DNA of 64,000 nt, taken from assembly GCF_000172415.1 (NCBI RefSeq), contig NZ_ABLD01000002.1:496001-560000 (forward strand), in the 5' to 3' direction. The position numbers and the translations under genes were made by a program. Under the pieces are notes generated by a model. It was not told the DNA's origin and ran no database searches. It saw only the letters and a list, made by a program, of their open reading frames with translations. Positions 17,778 to 26,879 of the stretch are shown one piece after another (position 1 is the first letter of the stretch; every line of letters starts with the position of its first letter). The stretch comes from Paraburkholderia graminis C4D1M (GTDB lineage Bacteria; Pseudomonadota; Gammaproteobacteria; Burkholderiales; Burkholderiaceae).

Positions 17778-17976
17778 GGTGATTCTCCGGAAGGGTGCCC
17801 CGATTCTAGCAAATCCAGACCTCTGCCACGGGCGCGATCCCTTATTTTGCGCCGCTTTCGCGCGACGCGTCCGCGATTGCGCGAACGCCGCGACGGCGTG
17901 TGTCGACGAGCGGCGCGGTCATTTGGCGATCACGGGTTCCGTGGTAATGTCGTCTCATCAATCGAGGCGAACGAAG

Positions 17977-19503
17977 ATGAACAACGATACCAATCAACGC
18001 GCGGTGCAAACTCCCGCGAACAGCTTCCCGACCGAATCCTTCGACGACGCTGCCGAAGCTGTCACCCGCCTGTCGGCGATCTACGAAGCGAACACCTCCT
18101 TTTTGCGCGACGCCTTCGCGCGCTATCGCCGCAACGAACTGTTCGAGCGGCGGGTGCGCGCATGCTATCCGTTCGTGCGCGTCTGCACCGAAGTGAACAC
18201 GCATATCGATTCGCGCCGCTCGTATGGGTTCGTCGCGGGGCCTGGCGTGTTCGAGACCACGGTGACGCGGCCGGATCTGTTCGGCAACTACTATCGCGAG
18301 CAATTGCGGCTGCTGGCGAAGAACCATCATGTGAAGATCGAAGTCGGCGTATCCGATCAGCCGATTCCGATTCACTTCGCGTTCGCCGAAGGCATTCACC
18401 TCGAGGGCGATCTCGATCGCGAGCGTCTGTTCCTGATGCGCGACGTGTTCGACACGCCGGACCTCGCGCTGCTCGACGACCGCATCGTCAACGGTACGTA
18501 TGAGCCGTTGGCTGGCGATCCGCATCCGCTCGCGCTCTTCACGGCGGCGCGCGTCGATTTCTCGCTGCATCGGCTGAAGCATTACACGGCGACTTCGCCG
18601 ACGCATTGCCAGAACTACGTGCTGTACACGAACTATCAGTTTTATATCGACGAGTTCGTCAAGCTGGGCCGCACGATGATGGCCCATACCGACGACGAGG
18701 AACTGCGCGCCTATCGCAGCGAATACACGTCGTTCGTCGAACCGGGCGATGTCGTCATGTACAACGAGAATCTCGGCGAGCAGGCGCAGGAAGGCACGGC
18801 GCCGCCGCGTCTGCCGCAGATGCCCGCGTATCACCTGAAGCGCGCGGACGGCAGCGGCATCACGATGATCAACATCGGCGTGGGGCCGTCGAACGCGAAG
18901 ACCATCACCGATCACATTGCCGTGTTGCGTCCGCACGCGTGGATCATGCTTGGTCACTGCGCGGGTCTGCGCAATACGCAGCGTCTGGGCGACTATGTGC
19001 TTGCGCACGGTTATGTGCGCGAAGACCATGTACTCGACGCCGATTTGCCGCTGTGGGTGCCGATTCCGGCGCTCGCCGAAGTGCAGGTCGCGCTCGAGCG
19101 CGCGGTCGCGCAGGTCACGCAACTCGACGGTGTGGAACTCAAGCGCGTGATGCGCACGGGCACGGTCGCGAGTGTGGACAACCGTAATTGGGAGTTGCGC
19201 GATCATCGTGAGCCGGTGCAACGGCTGTCGCAAAGCCGCGCGATCGCATTGGATATGGAGAGCGCGACGATCGCCGCGAACGGGTTCCGTTTCCGTGTGC
19301 CTTACGGGACCTTGCTATGCGTGTCCGATAAACCGCTGCACGGTGAACTCAAACTGCCCGGCATGGCGGACCAGTTTTATCGCGCGCAGGTCGATCAGCA
19401 TCTGCAAATCGGCGTGAAGGCGATGGAGCTTTTGCGCGAGAACGGGCTGCATCGTTTGCATAGCCGCAAGCTGCGCAGTTTCGCGGAAGTGGCGTTTCAG
19501 TAA
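17977..19503 (+). CDS. amn: AMP nucleosidase
   Basis: The 508-residue enzyme splits AMP into adenine and ribose-5-phosphate. It has the family's two parts: an N-terminal regulatory AMP_N region (about residues 30-180, with HIDSRRSYGFV and PIPIHFAFAEG) and a C-terminal phosphorylase-like catalytic domain (INIGVGPSNAKTITDH, LDMESATIAANGFRF, LLCVSDKPLHGELKLPG). Length equals that of E. coli Amn (484) with a short N-terminal addition. The ATG at 17977 has the ribosome-binding site GAGG. An in-frame ATG at 17947 would add ten residues. The enzyme is cytosolic and allosterically controlled in E. coli. Confidence 0.94.
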   Translation: MNNDTNQRAVQTPANSFPTESFDDAAEAVTRLSAIYEANTSFLRDAFARYRRNELFERRVRACYPFVRVCTEVNTHIDSRRSYGFVAGPGVFETTVTRPDLFGNYYREQLRLLAKNHHVKIEVGVSDQPIPIHFAFAEGIHLEGDLDRERLFLMRDVFDTPDLALLDDRIVNGTYEPLAGDPHPLALFTAARVDFSLHRLKHYTATSPTHCQNYVLYTNYQFYIDEFVKLGRTMMAHTDDEELRAYRSEYTSFVEPGDVVMYNENLGEQAQEGTAPPRLPQMPAYHLKRADGSGITMINIGVGPSNAKTITDHIAVLRPHAWIMLGHCAGLRNTQRLGDYVLAHGYVREDHVLDADLPLWVPIPALAEVQVALERAVAQVTQLDGVELKRVMRTGTVASVDNRNWELRDHREPVQRLSQSRAIALDMESATIAANGFRFRVPYGTLLCVSDKPLHGELKLPGMADQFYRAQVDQHLQIGVKAMELLRENGLHRLHSRKLRSFAEVAFQ

Positions 19504-19576
19504 CGCGGCGTTTTCGGGAGCGCGCAGTGGTTTTCGCTGCGCGCTTCTGCGTTTGCAACCGCGACCGCAACCCGCC

Positions 19577-20104
19577 TTACTGCCCGAAGCCCGTAAGCCC
19601 GATCAAGCTCCCGGCGGCCAGCAGCCACAGCGGATGAATGCGCGTCTTCAACGCGACCGCCGCGGTCAACGCGGTAATTGCCCATGCGATCGCCGTCGAA
19701 TCCGACGCTTGCGCAATCAGCGCCGCGCTCGCCGCGACGATGCCGGCCGTCACCGGCACGAGTCCGACTTGCGCGTAACGCCGCCACGGGCGGTCCTTGA
19801 AACGGTCCCACGCGTGCAGCGCGAATATCGTCACGATCGACGACGGCCCGAACTTCGCAATCGACGTGACCAGCATGCCCGGCCAACCGGCCACGTGCCA
19901 TCCGATCAATGTGACGATCATCAGGTTCGGCCCCGGCGCGGCTTGCGCGAGCGCGAACAGCGCGCTGAATTCGCTGGCCGGCATCCAGTGATGCACCTCG
20001 ACCACCTGACGCTGCATCTCCGGAAGAATGGTGTTCCCGCCGCCGAATGCGAGCAGCGAAAGCTGGCTGAAAATGATCGCGAGGGAAATCAGCGTGTCGT
20101 TCAT
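19577..20104 (-). CDS. Chromate transporter, C-terminal-type half protein (CHR family)
   Basis: A 175-residue membrane protein with one CHR domain. Landmarks are LSLLAFGGGNTILPEMQRQVV (residues 15-35) and ALAQAAPGPNLMIVTLIGWHVAG, the conserved proline-glycine motif of the family. Short-chain CHR proteins work as pairs with opposite membrane topology, and this one overlaps its partner's stop by 4 bp. Transport of chromate is inferred from the family only. Many such pairs have other or unknown substrates. Confidence 0.88.
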   Translation of the reverse strand: MNDTLISLAIIFSQLSLLAFGGGNTILPEMQRQVVEVHHWMPASEFSALFALAQAAPGPNLMIVTLIGWHVAGWPGMLVTSIAKFGPSSIVTIFALHAWDRFKDRPWRRYAQVGLVPVTAGIVAASAALIAQASDSTAIAWAITALTAAVALKTRIHPLWLLAAGSLIGLTGFGQ

Positions 20105-20670
20105 TGCGCGTTCCTCGATGCGACGTAGATGCTGAGCGGCGTCAGCACCAGCATGGTGGGCAAGAGCGGCAGCCGCATGATCGCAATCGCGATGAAGCCG
20201 AGCGCGGCGATCAGCGCGGCCATCGGTTTATTGCGCAACGGCAGCACGATTTTTATCGCCATCGAAATCAGGAGGCCCGCCGCGGCAGCCGCAAGCCCCG
20301 CGAACAGATGGCGCACATGCGGGTCGTCTTGCGTGCGTTCGTACAGCACGCCCAGACCGATCACGACCAGCGACGGCCCCGCGATCAACCCAAGCAATCC
20401 GGCAAGCGCGCCCGCAATTCCGCGAAAGCGCATGCCAACGGCGACCGAAAGATTGATCACATTGCCGCCGGGCAGGAACTGGCAGAGGCCGAGCAGATCG
20501 GTGAAGTCTTCGGCGCTCAGCCAGCGGCGCTGCTCGACGAGCGCGCGGCGCGCGAGCGGCAACGCGCCGCCGAACGAGATCAGGCCGAGGCCGAGAAAGC
20601 CGCTAAAAATTTCCCGCACGGTGGGCTTCGGGCCCGTGGCGGAATCGAGTGAGGTGAGGTTGTGGTCCAT
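20101..20670 (-). CDS. Chromate transporter, N-terminal-type half protein (CHR family)
   Basis: A 189-residue membrane protein with the first CHR domain: FSGFLGLGLISFGGALP and the PGGNVINLSV motif (family consensus PGPxxxxxA, modified here). The ATG at 20670 is chosen over an open frame to 20769, because the extra part reads into the promoter of the divergent LysR gene and is basic. It is translationally coupled to the second half (ATGA overlap). The divergent LysR gene starts 98 bp away and probably controls the pair. Confidence 0.87.
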   Translation of the reverse strand: MDHNLTSLDSATGPKPTVREIFSGFLGLGLISFGGALPLARRALVEQRRWLSAEDFTDLLGLCQFLPGGNVINLSVAVGMRFRGIAGALAGLLGLIAGPSLVVIGLGVLYERTQDDPHVRHLFAGLAAAAAGLLISMAIKIVLPLRNKPMAALIAALGFIAIAIMRLPLLPTMLVLTPLSIYVASRNAQ

Positions 20671-20767
20671 GGCGCTTCGCTTCCAGTTCAAGCTCAGAAG
20701 GTTAGCGCCGAACCGCCGCGCCACAAAACGATTTTTGCGCCGCGCCTTGTGATCTACAATCACAAGC

Positions 20768-21682
20768 ATGGCTCGTAATCTCCCTCCCTTCCCCGCGCTG
20801 CGCGCCTTTGAAGCCGCGGCGCGTCACGAAAGCTTCAGCGCCGCCGCGAACGAGCTGCATGTGACTCACGGTGCAATCAGCCGGCAGGTCGCCGCGTTCG
20901 AGTCCTGGCTCGGCGTGCAGGTGTTCCAGCGTCACGGCAAGCGTGTGCGGCTGACGGCCGACGGCCGCCGCTATCTGTCGACGGTGCAAGCCGCGTTCGA
21001 CAGCATCGCGCACGCCACCGACCAGTTGCGTGACACCGGTGTCGTGCACGTGCTGCGCGTGAATGCGCTGCCCACGTTCGCGATGAAGTGGCTGCTGCCG
21101 CGTCTGCACCAGTTCCAGCGCAAGGTGCCGAACGCCGAACTGCGGCTCGCAACGTCGAATGCGCCCGTCGAGACATTGGACAGTTTCGACGTCGCGGTGC
21201 GGCGCGGTCCCGCGCATTGGGCGAACTGCGTGAGCGGCCATTTTCTCGGCGAGAGCGAGCTGCCCGTATGCAGTCCCGCGTTGCTGCAGCGCTCGCCGAT
21301 CCGAATCGCGGACGATCTCGCGCGGCATGTGCTGCTGCATTCGGACACGCGGCCCGATGCGTGGAGCAACTGGTTATCGGCGGCGGGGGTGACGGCGAAG
21401 TGTCGCAAAAAGCAATCGTTCGATCACTTCTATCTGGCGTTGCAGGCCGCGGTGGATGGACTCGGCGTGGCGCTCGGCCCATTGCCGCTGCTCGCCGACG
21501 AACTCGCGTCGGGCCGGCTCGTCGTGCCGCTCGCCGGACCGCGGATCGACGCGCGCGGCTATTGGTGGGTCGCACGCAGGGAAGTTGCAAATGCGCCGCT
21601 CGTCGCGCAATTCTGCGAATGGTTGCAGGCGCAAGGCGATCAGACGGACGAGATGCAAATGCAGGTGCAGGCGCAGACGTAG
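20768..21682 (+). CDS. LysR-family regulator, GcvA-like
   Basis: The 304-residue regulator begins MARNLPPFPALRAFEAAARHESFSAAANEL, which is the typical N-terminus of GcvA-like LysR proteins. The helix-turn-helix spans about residues 21-50 (VTHGAISRQVAAFESWLGVQ). The effector domain follows with LRVNALPTFAMKWLLPRL. It is divergent from the split chromate transporter genes. The C-terminus ends in a Gln/Met-rich tail (QTDEMQMQVQAQT). A bidirectional terminator follows. Confidence 0.9.
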   Translation: MARNLPPFPALRAFEAAARHESFSAAANELHVTHGAISRQVAAFESWLGVQVFQRHGKRVRLTADGRRYLSTVQAAFDSIAHATDQLRDTGVVHVLRVNALPTFAMKWLLPRLHQFQRKVPNAELRLATSNAPVETLDSFDVAVRRGPAHWANCVSGHFLGESELPVCSPALLQRSPIRIADDLARHVLLHSDTRPDAWSNWLSAAGVTAKCRKKQSFDHFYLALQAAVDGLGVALGPLPLLADELASGRLVVPLAGPRIDARGYWWVARREVANAPLVAQFCEWLQAQGDQTDEMQMQVQAQT

Positions 21683-21714
21683 GCCGTTAAACATTAAACA
21701 TGAAGCACAAACGC

Positions 21715-21744
21715 AAAACGGGCAGCACAAAGGCTGCCCGTTTT
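21715..21744. terminator. Bidirectional rho-independent terminator
   Basis: A 12-bp stem (AAAACGGGCAGC and GCTGCCCGTTTT type arms) with A-tract and T-tract on its flanks lies between the convergent LysR and LOG genes. It can stop transcription from both sides. Confidence 0.85.
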
Positions 21745-21768
21745 GTTTAAAGCTCGCGCGTGCGTACG

Positions 21769-22512
21769 TTACAGATAGAACATCCGGTCTTCTTCCGACT
21801 TGGTCGGCTGCGGCTCGGCGCCTTCGCGATCTTCGTAGAACTTCAACACCGCTTCGAGCACCTGGTCCGGATCGTCGATCACCTGCATCAGGTCGATGTC
21901 GGTCGGATTGATGAGACCCATTGGCGTGAGCGAATTCTTGAACCACGCAAGCAGACCTTCCCAGAACTCAGCGCCGACCAGAATGATCGGCACGTGGCGC
22001 GACTTCTTGGTTTGAATGAGCGTGAGCACTTCGGCGAGTTCGTCCAACGTGCCGAAACCGCCGGGCATGACGATCACTGCGTCGGAGTTCTTGACGAACG
22101 TGACCTTGCGCGTGAAGAAGTGACGAAAGCGCAGCGAGATGTCTTGCCACTGATTGCCCGATTGCTCGTGCGGCAACTCGATGTTGAGGCCAACCGACGG
22201 CGCCTTGCCTGCATGCGCGCCTTTATTCGCGGCTTCCATGATGCCGGGGCCGCCGCCGGAGATCACGGCGAAGCCTGCATCCGACAGCTTGCGCGCGATT
22301 TGCGTGGCGAGTTTGTAATACGGCGAGTTCGGTTTCAGGCGCGCTGAACCATAGATGCTGACAGCCGGGCGAATCTCCGAGAGGTACTCGGTCGCCTCAA
22401 TAAACTCTGCCATAATCGTGAACATCTGCCACGATGCGCGGGCCTTTTTTGCCGTTGCGCGCTCTTGATCTGCGAGTGATCGCAGACTCGGAATCACTTT
22501 TCTCTTAGTCAT
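21769..22512 (-). CDS. LOG family protein (TIGR00730; Rossmann-fold nucleotide-binding)
   Basis: The 247-residue protein carries the LOG motif PGGFGTLDEL (about residues 150-159) and the nucleotide-binding GGGPGIMEAANKGA (about 86-99). Characterised members cleave cytokinin nucleoside monophosphates, and some bacterial relatives (PpnN) act on purine or pyrimidine nucleotides. The common name lysine decarboxylase is a misannotation. The N-terminal extension of about 45 residues suggests the longer type II LOG group. It is divergent from polA with only 1 bp between the start codons, so the two genes share promoter space inside each other's 5' ends. Confidence 0.9.
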   Translation of the reverse strand: MTKRKVIPSLRSLADQERATAKKARASWQMFTIMAEFIEATEYLSEIRPAVSIYGSARLKPNSPYYKLATQIARKLSDAGFAVISGGGPGIMEAANKGAHAGKAPSVGLNIELPHEQSGNQWQDISLRFRHFFTRKVTFVKNSDAVIVMPGGFGTLDELAEVLTLIQTKKSRHVPIILVGAEFWEGLLAWFKNSLTPMGLINPTDIDLMQVIDDPDQVLEAVLKFYEDREGAEPQPTKSEEDRMFYL

Positions 22513-22513
22513 A

Positions 22514-25255
22514 ATGCCTGAAGAACGAAGCCTTGAAGGTAAGACCCTGCTATTGGTCGACGGTTCGAGTTATCTGTACCGGGCCTACCATGCGATGCCT
22601 GATCTGCGCGGGCCCGACGGTGGTCCCACGGGTGCGCTCTACGGGATGATCAACATGCTGCGGCGCATGCGCAAGGAAGTCACAGCAGAGTATAGCGCGT
22701 GCGTGTTCGACGCCAAGGGCAAAACGTTTCGCGACGACTGGTATCCCGACTATAAGGCGAATCGTCCCTCCATGCCCGACGATCTGTCGCGGCAAATCGA
22801 GCCGATTCACGTGGCCGTGCGCGCGCTCGGCTGGCCGCTTCTGATGATCGACGGCGTGGAAGCCGACGACGTGATCGGCACGCTTTCCACCGAGGCGGAA
22901 AAGCGCGGCATGAACGTGATCGTGTCGACTGGTGACAAGGATCTGGCGCAGCTCGTGTCGGATCATGTCACCCTCATCAATACGATGACCAACGAAAAGC
23001 TCGACCGTGCCGGCGTGCTCGCCAAATTCGGCGTGCCGCCGGAGCGCATTGTCGACTACCTGTCGTTGATCGGCGATACCGTCGACAACGTGCCGGGCGT
23101 CGAGAAATGCGGGCCGAAAACCGCGCTCAAATGGCTGACGCAATATGAGTCGCTGGATGGCATCGTCGCACATGCGGACGAGATCAAAGGTGCGGTAGGA
23201 GACAATCTGCGACGCGCGCTCGACTTTCTGCCGATGGCGCGCAAGCTCGTCACCGTCGAACGCAATTGCGATCTGACCGAACATATCGCGTCGATCGAGG
23301 AAAATTTGCAGAGCCGCCCGGAATCGCGGGAGGAATTGCGCGACGTGTTCACGCGCCACGGCTTCAAGACCTGGCTGCGCGAGGTGGAAATTGCCGACGC
23401 GGTGGAAGGTCCGGAAACCGACGTGCCGCCGGCGCTCACCGTCGATCACGAACGGCACTACGAAACCGTGCAGACGTGGGAGCAATTCGACGTGTGGCTG
23501 CAAAAGATCAACGCGGCCGAGATCACTTCGTTCGATACGGAAACCACGTCGCTCGATCCGATGGTCGCGCAAATCGTGGGCCTGTCGTTCTCGGTTGAAG
23601 CCGGTCATGCCGCTTATGTGCCGGTCGCGCATCGCGGCCCGGATGCGCCCGTGCAACTGCCGCGCGACGAAGTGCTCGCGAAGCTCAAGCCGTGGCTCGA
23701 AAGCGCGGAGCACAAGAAAGTCGGTCAGCATCTGAAGTACGACGAACAGGTGCTCGCCAATTACGGCATTGAAATGCGCGGCGTCGAACACGACACGCTG
23801 CTGCAATCGTACGTGCTGGAATCGCATCGTCCGCACGACATGGACAACCTCGCGCTGCGCCATCTCGGCATCAAGACGATCAAGTACGAAGACGTCGCGG
23901 GCAAGGGCGCGCAGCAAATCGGTTTCGACGAAGTCGCGCTCGACAAGGCCGCCGAATACGCAGCCGAAGACGCCGACATCACGTTGCGTCTGCATCAAAC
24001 GCTGTATCCGCAGCTCGCGGCGGAAGAGACGCTCGAGCATGTGTATCGCGACATCGAAGTGCCCACGTCGCGCGTTTTGCGCAAGATGGAGCGCAGCGGC
24101 GTTTTGATCGACGCGGAAAAGTTGCGTCAGCAAAGCAGCGAAATTGCAACGCGGCTTATCCAGTTGGAGAGCGAGGCATATGTGCTGGCCGGCGGCGAAT
24201 TCAACCTCGGTTCGCCGAAGCAGATTGGCCAGATCTTCTTCGAACGACTCGAGTTGCCGGTCGTGAAGAAAACGCCGAGCGGCGCGCCTTCGACGGACGA
24301 AGAAGTGCTGCAAAAGCTCGCCGAAGATTATCCGCTGCCCAAGATTCTGCTCGAACATCGCGGCTTGTCGAAGCTGAAGTCCACGTACACCGACAAGCTG
24401 CCGCGCATGGTCAACGCAAACACTGGCCGCGTGCACACGAACTATGCGCAGGCCGTCGCGGTCACGGGGCGTCTTGCGTCGAACGATCCGAACCTGCAGA
24501 ACATTCCTGTGCGCACCGGCGAAGGCCGCCGCATTCGCGAAGCCTTCATTGCGCCGCCGGGACACAAGCTCGTTTCCGCGGATTACTCGCAAATCGAACT
24601 GCGCATCATGGCGCACATTTCCGGCGACGAATCGTTGCTACGCGCCTTCTCGGAAGGTGAAGACATTCACCGCGCGACCGCAGCGGAAATTTTCAGCGTG
24701 ACGCCGCTCGAAGTGTCGAACGATCAGCGGCGCGTGGCGAAGGTCATCAACTTCGGACTGATCTACGGCATGAGTTCGTTCGGACTCGCGTCGAATCTCG
24801 GCATTACGCGCGATGCCGCCAAGCTTTATATCGACCGCTATTTCGCACGTTATCCGGGCGTCGCGCGTTATATGGACGAGACGCGCTTGAGCGCGAAAGC
24901 CAAGGGTTATGTCGAGACCGTTTTCGGCCGACGGCTGTGGCTGCCGGAAATCAACGGCGGCAACGGTCCGCGCCGTCAGGCCGCCGAACGCGCGGCTATT
25001 AACGCGCCGATGCAAGGCACGGCCGCCGACCTCATCAAGCTCTCGATGATCGCGGTGCAGAAGTGGATCGAAGAATCGAACATCGGCACGCGCATGATCA
25101 TGCAGGTGCACGACGAACTGATCCTCGAAGTACCCGACGAAGAACTGTCCGACGTGCGCAAGCGTCTGCCGGAGTTGATGTGCGGCGTCGCCGCGCTGAA
25201 AGTGCCGCTGGTCGCGGAAGTCGGCGCGGGGCTCAACTGGGAGGAAGCGCATTGA
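22514..25255 (+). CDS. polA: DNA polymerase I
   Basis: The 913-residue enzyme handles Okazaki-fragment and excision-repair synthesis. All three domains are present: 5'-3' nuclease (about 1-290, with the VDGSSYLYRAYHA start and GVEADDVIGTL), 3'-5' exonuclease (about 310-500) and polymerase (about 510-913). The proofreading domain looks active because its DxE motif is intact (SFDTETTSLD, about 337). Polymerase motif A is DYSQIELR (about 690), motif B lies in RRVAKVINFGLIYG and motif C is QVHDE (about 866). The start is 1 bp from the divergent LOG gene. Confidence 0.97.
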   Translation: MPEERSLEGKTLLLVDGSSYLYRAYHAMPDLRGPDGGPTGALYGMINMLRRMRKEVTAEYSACVFDAKGKTFRDDWYPDYKANRPSMPDDLSRQIEPIHVAVRALGWPLLMIDGVEADDVIGTLSTEAEKRGMNVIVSTGDKDLAQLVSDHVTLINTMTNEKLDRAGVLAKFGVPPERIVDYLSLIGDTVDNVPGVEKCGPKTALKWLTQYESLDGIVAHADEIKGAVGDNLRRALDFLPMARKLVTVERNCDLTEHIASIEENLQSRPESREELRDVFTRHGFKTWLREVEIADAVEGPETDVPPALTVDHERHYETVQTWEQFDVWLQKINAAEITSFDTETTSLDPMVAQIVGLSFSVEAGHAAYVPVAHRGPDAPVQLPRDEVLAKLKPWLESAEHKKVGQHLKYDEQVLANYGIEMRGVEHDTLLQSYVLESHRPHDMDNLALRHLGIKTIKYEDVAGKGAQQIGFDEVALDKAAEYAAEDADITLRLHQTLYPQLAAEETLEHVYRDIEVPTSRVLRKMERSGVLIDAEKLRQQSSEIATRLIQLESEAYVLAGGEFNLGSPKQIGQIFFERLELPVVKKTPSGAPSTDEEVLQKLAEDYPLPKILLEHRGLSKLKSTYTDKLPRMVNANTGRVHTNYAQAVAVTGRLASNDPNLQNIPVRTGEGRRIREAFIAPPGHKLVSADYSQIELRIMAHISGDESLLRAFSEGEDIHRATAAEIFSVTPLEVSNDQRRVAKVINFGLIYGMSSFGLASNLGITRDAAKLYIDRYFARYPGVARYMDETRLSAKAKGYVETVFGRRLWLPEINGGNGPRRQAAERAAINAPMQGTAADLIKLSMIAVQKWIEESNIGTRMIMQVHDELILEVPDEELSDVRKRLPELMCGVAALKVPLVAEVGAGLNWEEAH

Positions 25256-25284
25256 CGCAGGTGTGACGGCGCGCAATAGCGTCG

Positions 25285-25305
25285 TTTGCATGTCACACAT
25301 GCAAA
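25285..25305. promoter_or_regulatory. Perfect 9-bp inverted repeat between polA and ndh
   Basis: Arms TTTGCATGT (25285-25293) and ACATGCAAA (25297-25305) enclose CAC. The repeat lies about 106 bp upstream of the NADH dehydrogenase start. Nearby TGTGAC and GTCACA words add further dyad symmetry. It has no T-tract, so an operator is more likely than a terminator for polA. Confidence 0.45.
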
Positions 25306-25410
25306 TTGGCAGCTTGTGACAACCCGTGCGGCTCACGGACAATCGGTAAGAACGCGTGCCCGCGGCGCGCGATTACGACGCACAACCCATCGGCAAATAC
25401 GGAGAGTTCA

Positions 25411-26757
25411 ATGCATCGTTTTATCGTCGTTGGCGGAGGCGCAGGAGGACTCGAGCTGGCAACTCGCCTGGGCGATCGCTATGGTCACAACAACAAGGCG
25501 GGCACGCGTGCGCAGGTCACGCTCGTCGACCGTAACCCGACGCATATCTGGAAGCCGCTGTTGCATGAAGTGGCGGCCGGCAGCATGGACCCGTTCACGC
25601 AGGAACTCGAATATGCGGCGCAAGCGCGCTGGCATGGCTTCGAGTTTCAGCAGGGCGAGCTGACGGGACTCGATCGCGCGAACAAGCGCCTCACGCTCGG
25701 CACCGTACTCGACGACGACGGCGCCGAACTGCTGCCCGTACGCCAGCTCGAGTACGACACGCTGATCATCGCGATCGGCAGCACGACCGCATTCTTCGGC
25801 GTGAAAGGCGCGCCGGAATTCTCCCTTGCACTCGATACCGTCAGCCAGGCCGAGCGCTTTCGCAAGCGCCTGATCGCGGCTTGCATGCGGGCCGAGCATC
25901 AGGCGCATGAACCGGTCGAGTCGGGACCGGGCACGTCGCCTTCAACCGAGCCGCGCATTCAGGTGGCGATTGTCGGCGGCGGCGCGACCGGCGTCGAACT
26001 GTCGGCGGAATTGCGCAATACGGCGCAGGTGTTGTCCGCGTATGGTCTGCATAAGCTCGATCCGCGGCATGACGTGGGCATCGTATTGATCGAAGCGGGG
26101 CCGCGCATTTTGCCGGCCTTGCAGGAACGCGTGTCGACGGCAACGGCCGAATTGCTGACCAAGCTCGGCGTCAGGCTGATGACGAGCGAAACCGTGGCCG
26201 AGGTCGCGCCCGGCATCATCCGCACGGCAAGCGGCAAAACCGTGCGCGCCGATCTGACGGTGTGGGCGGCGGGCATCAGGGCGCCGGCTATTCTGAGCCA
26301 GCTCGACGGCCTGCCCGTCAACCGTCTTGGTCAACTCAACGTGCGCCGCACGCTGCAAACCGAAATCGACGACAACGTGTTCGCGCTCGGCGATTGCGCG
26401 GCGTGTCCGTGGCCGGGCAACGAGAAGAATGTGCCGCCGCGCGCGCAGGCCGCGCATCAGCAGGCGAGCTTTCTGTTGAAGGCGCTGGCGGCGCGGCTCG
26501 AGAACCGGCCGCTGCCCGAGTTCACGTATCGCGACTTCGGCTCGCTCGTGTCGCTCGGGCACTTCAGCGCGGTCGGCAATCTGATGGGCGGGGTGATCGG
26601 CGGCAATATGCTGATTGAAGGGCTGTTCGCGCGCTTCATGTACATGTCGCTGTACCGGCTGCATATCGCCGCGCTGCACGGCTATGCGCGCATGGTGCTC
26701 GACACGTTCGCGCACTGGCTGCGGCGCACCACGTTGCCGCGGGTCAAGCTGCACTGA
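25411..26757 (+). CDS. ndh: Type II NADH dehydrogenase (NAD(P)/FAD-dependent oxidoreductase)
   Basis: The 448-residue flavoprotein passes electrons from NADH to quinone without pumping protons. It has an N-terminal FAD-binding Rossmann motif (VVGGGAGGLELA, residues 5-16), a second nucleotide motif for NADH (VAIVGGGATGVELSAEL, about 190-206), and FALGDCAACP (about 324), which contacts FAD. The typical VDRNPTHIWKPLLHEVAAGS follows the first motif. The C-terminal amphipathic region (FMYMSLYRLHIAALHGYARM) fits membrane attachment. The ATG at 25411 has GGAGAG upstream. An earlier in-frame start at 25306 lies before the palindrome and is less likely. Confidence 0.9.
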   Translation: MHRFIVVGGGAGGLELATRLGDRYGHNNKAGTRAQVTLVDRNPTHIWKPLLHEVAAGSMDPFTQELEYAAQARWHGFEFQQGELTGLDRANKRLTLGTVLDDDGAELLPVRQLEYDTLIIAIGSTTAFFGVKGAPEFSLALDTVSQAERFRKRLIAACMRAEHQAHEPVESGPGTSPSTEPRIQVAIVGGGATGVELSAELRNTAQVLSAYGLHKLDPRHDVGIVLIEAGPRILPALQERVSTATAELLTKLGVRLMTSETVAEVAPGIIRTASGKTVRADLTVWAAGIRAPAILSQLDGLPVNRLGQLNVRRTLQTEIDDNVFALGDCAACPWPGNEKNVPPRAQAAHQQASFLLKALAARLENRPLPEFTYRDFGSLVSLGHFSAVGNLMGGVIGGNMLIEGLFARFMYMSLYRLHIAALHGYARMVLDTFAHWLRRTTLPRVKLH

Positions 26758-26879
26758 CTGCGCGGCATGTTGGACGTTCGCACGTTCGCGCGTGGTTGCA
26801 TGTTCGCATGTTCGGATCTGCAACGGGACACGCGTGAGGCGTATCCTGTTGCCTCCACCGTTCAACGAGGAGCGCCCGC

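Noticed and set aside
22550..24616. 688-codon open frame on the minus strand opposite polA
   Set aside because: It is the antisense of the polA coding frame in high-GC DNA; no domain and arginine/histidine-rich composition.
26766..26820. CGTTCGCACGTTCGC and GCATGTTCGCATGTTCG direct repeats after ndh
   Set aside because: They are short, degenerate repeats without flanking gene or insertion features; no function could be supported.
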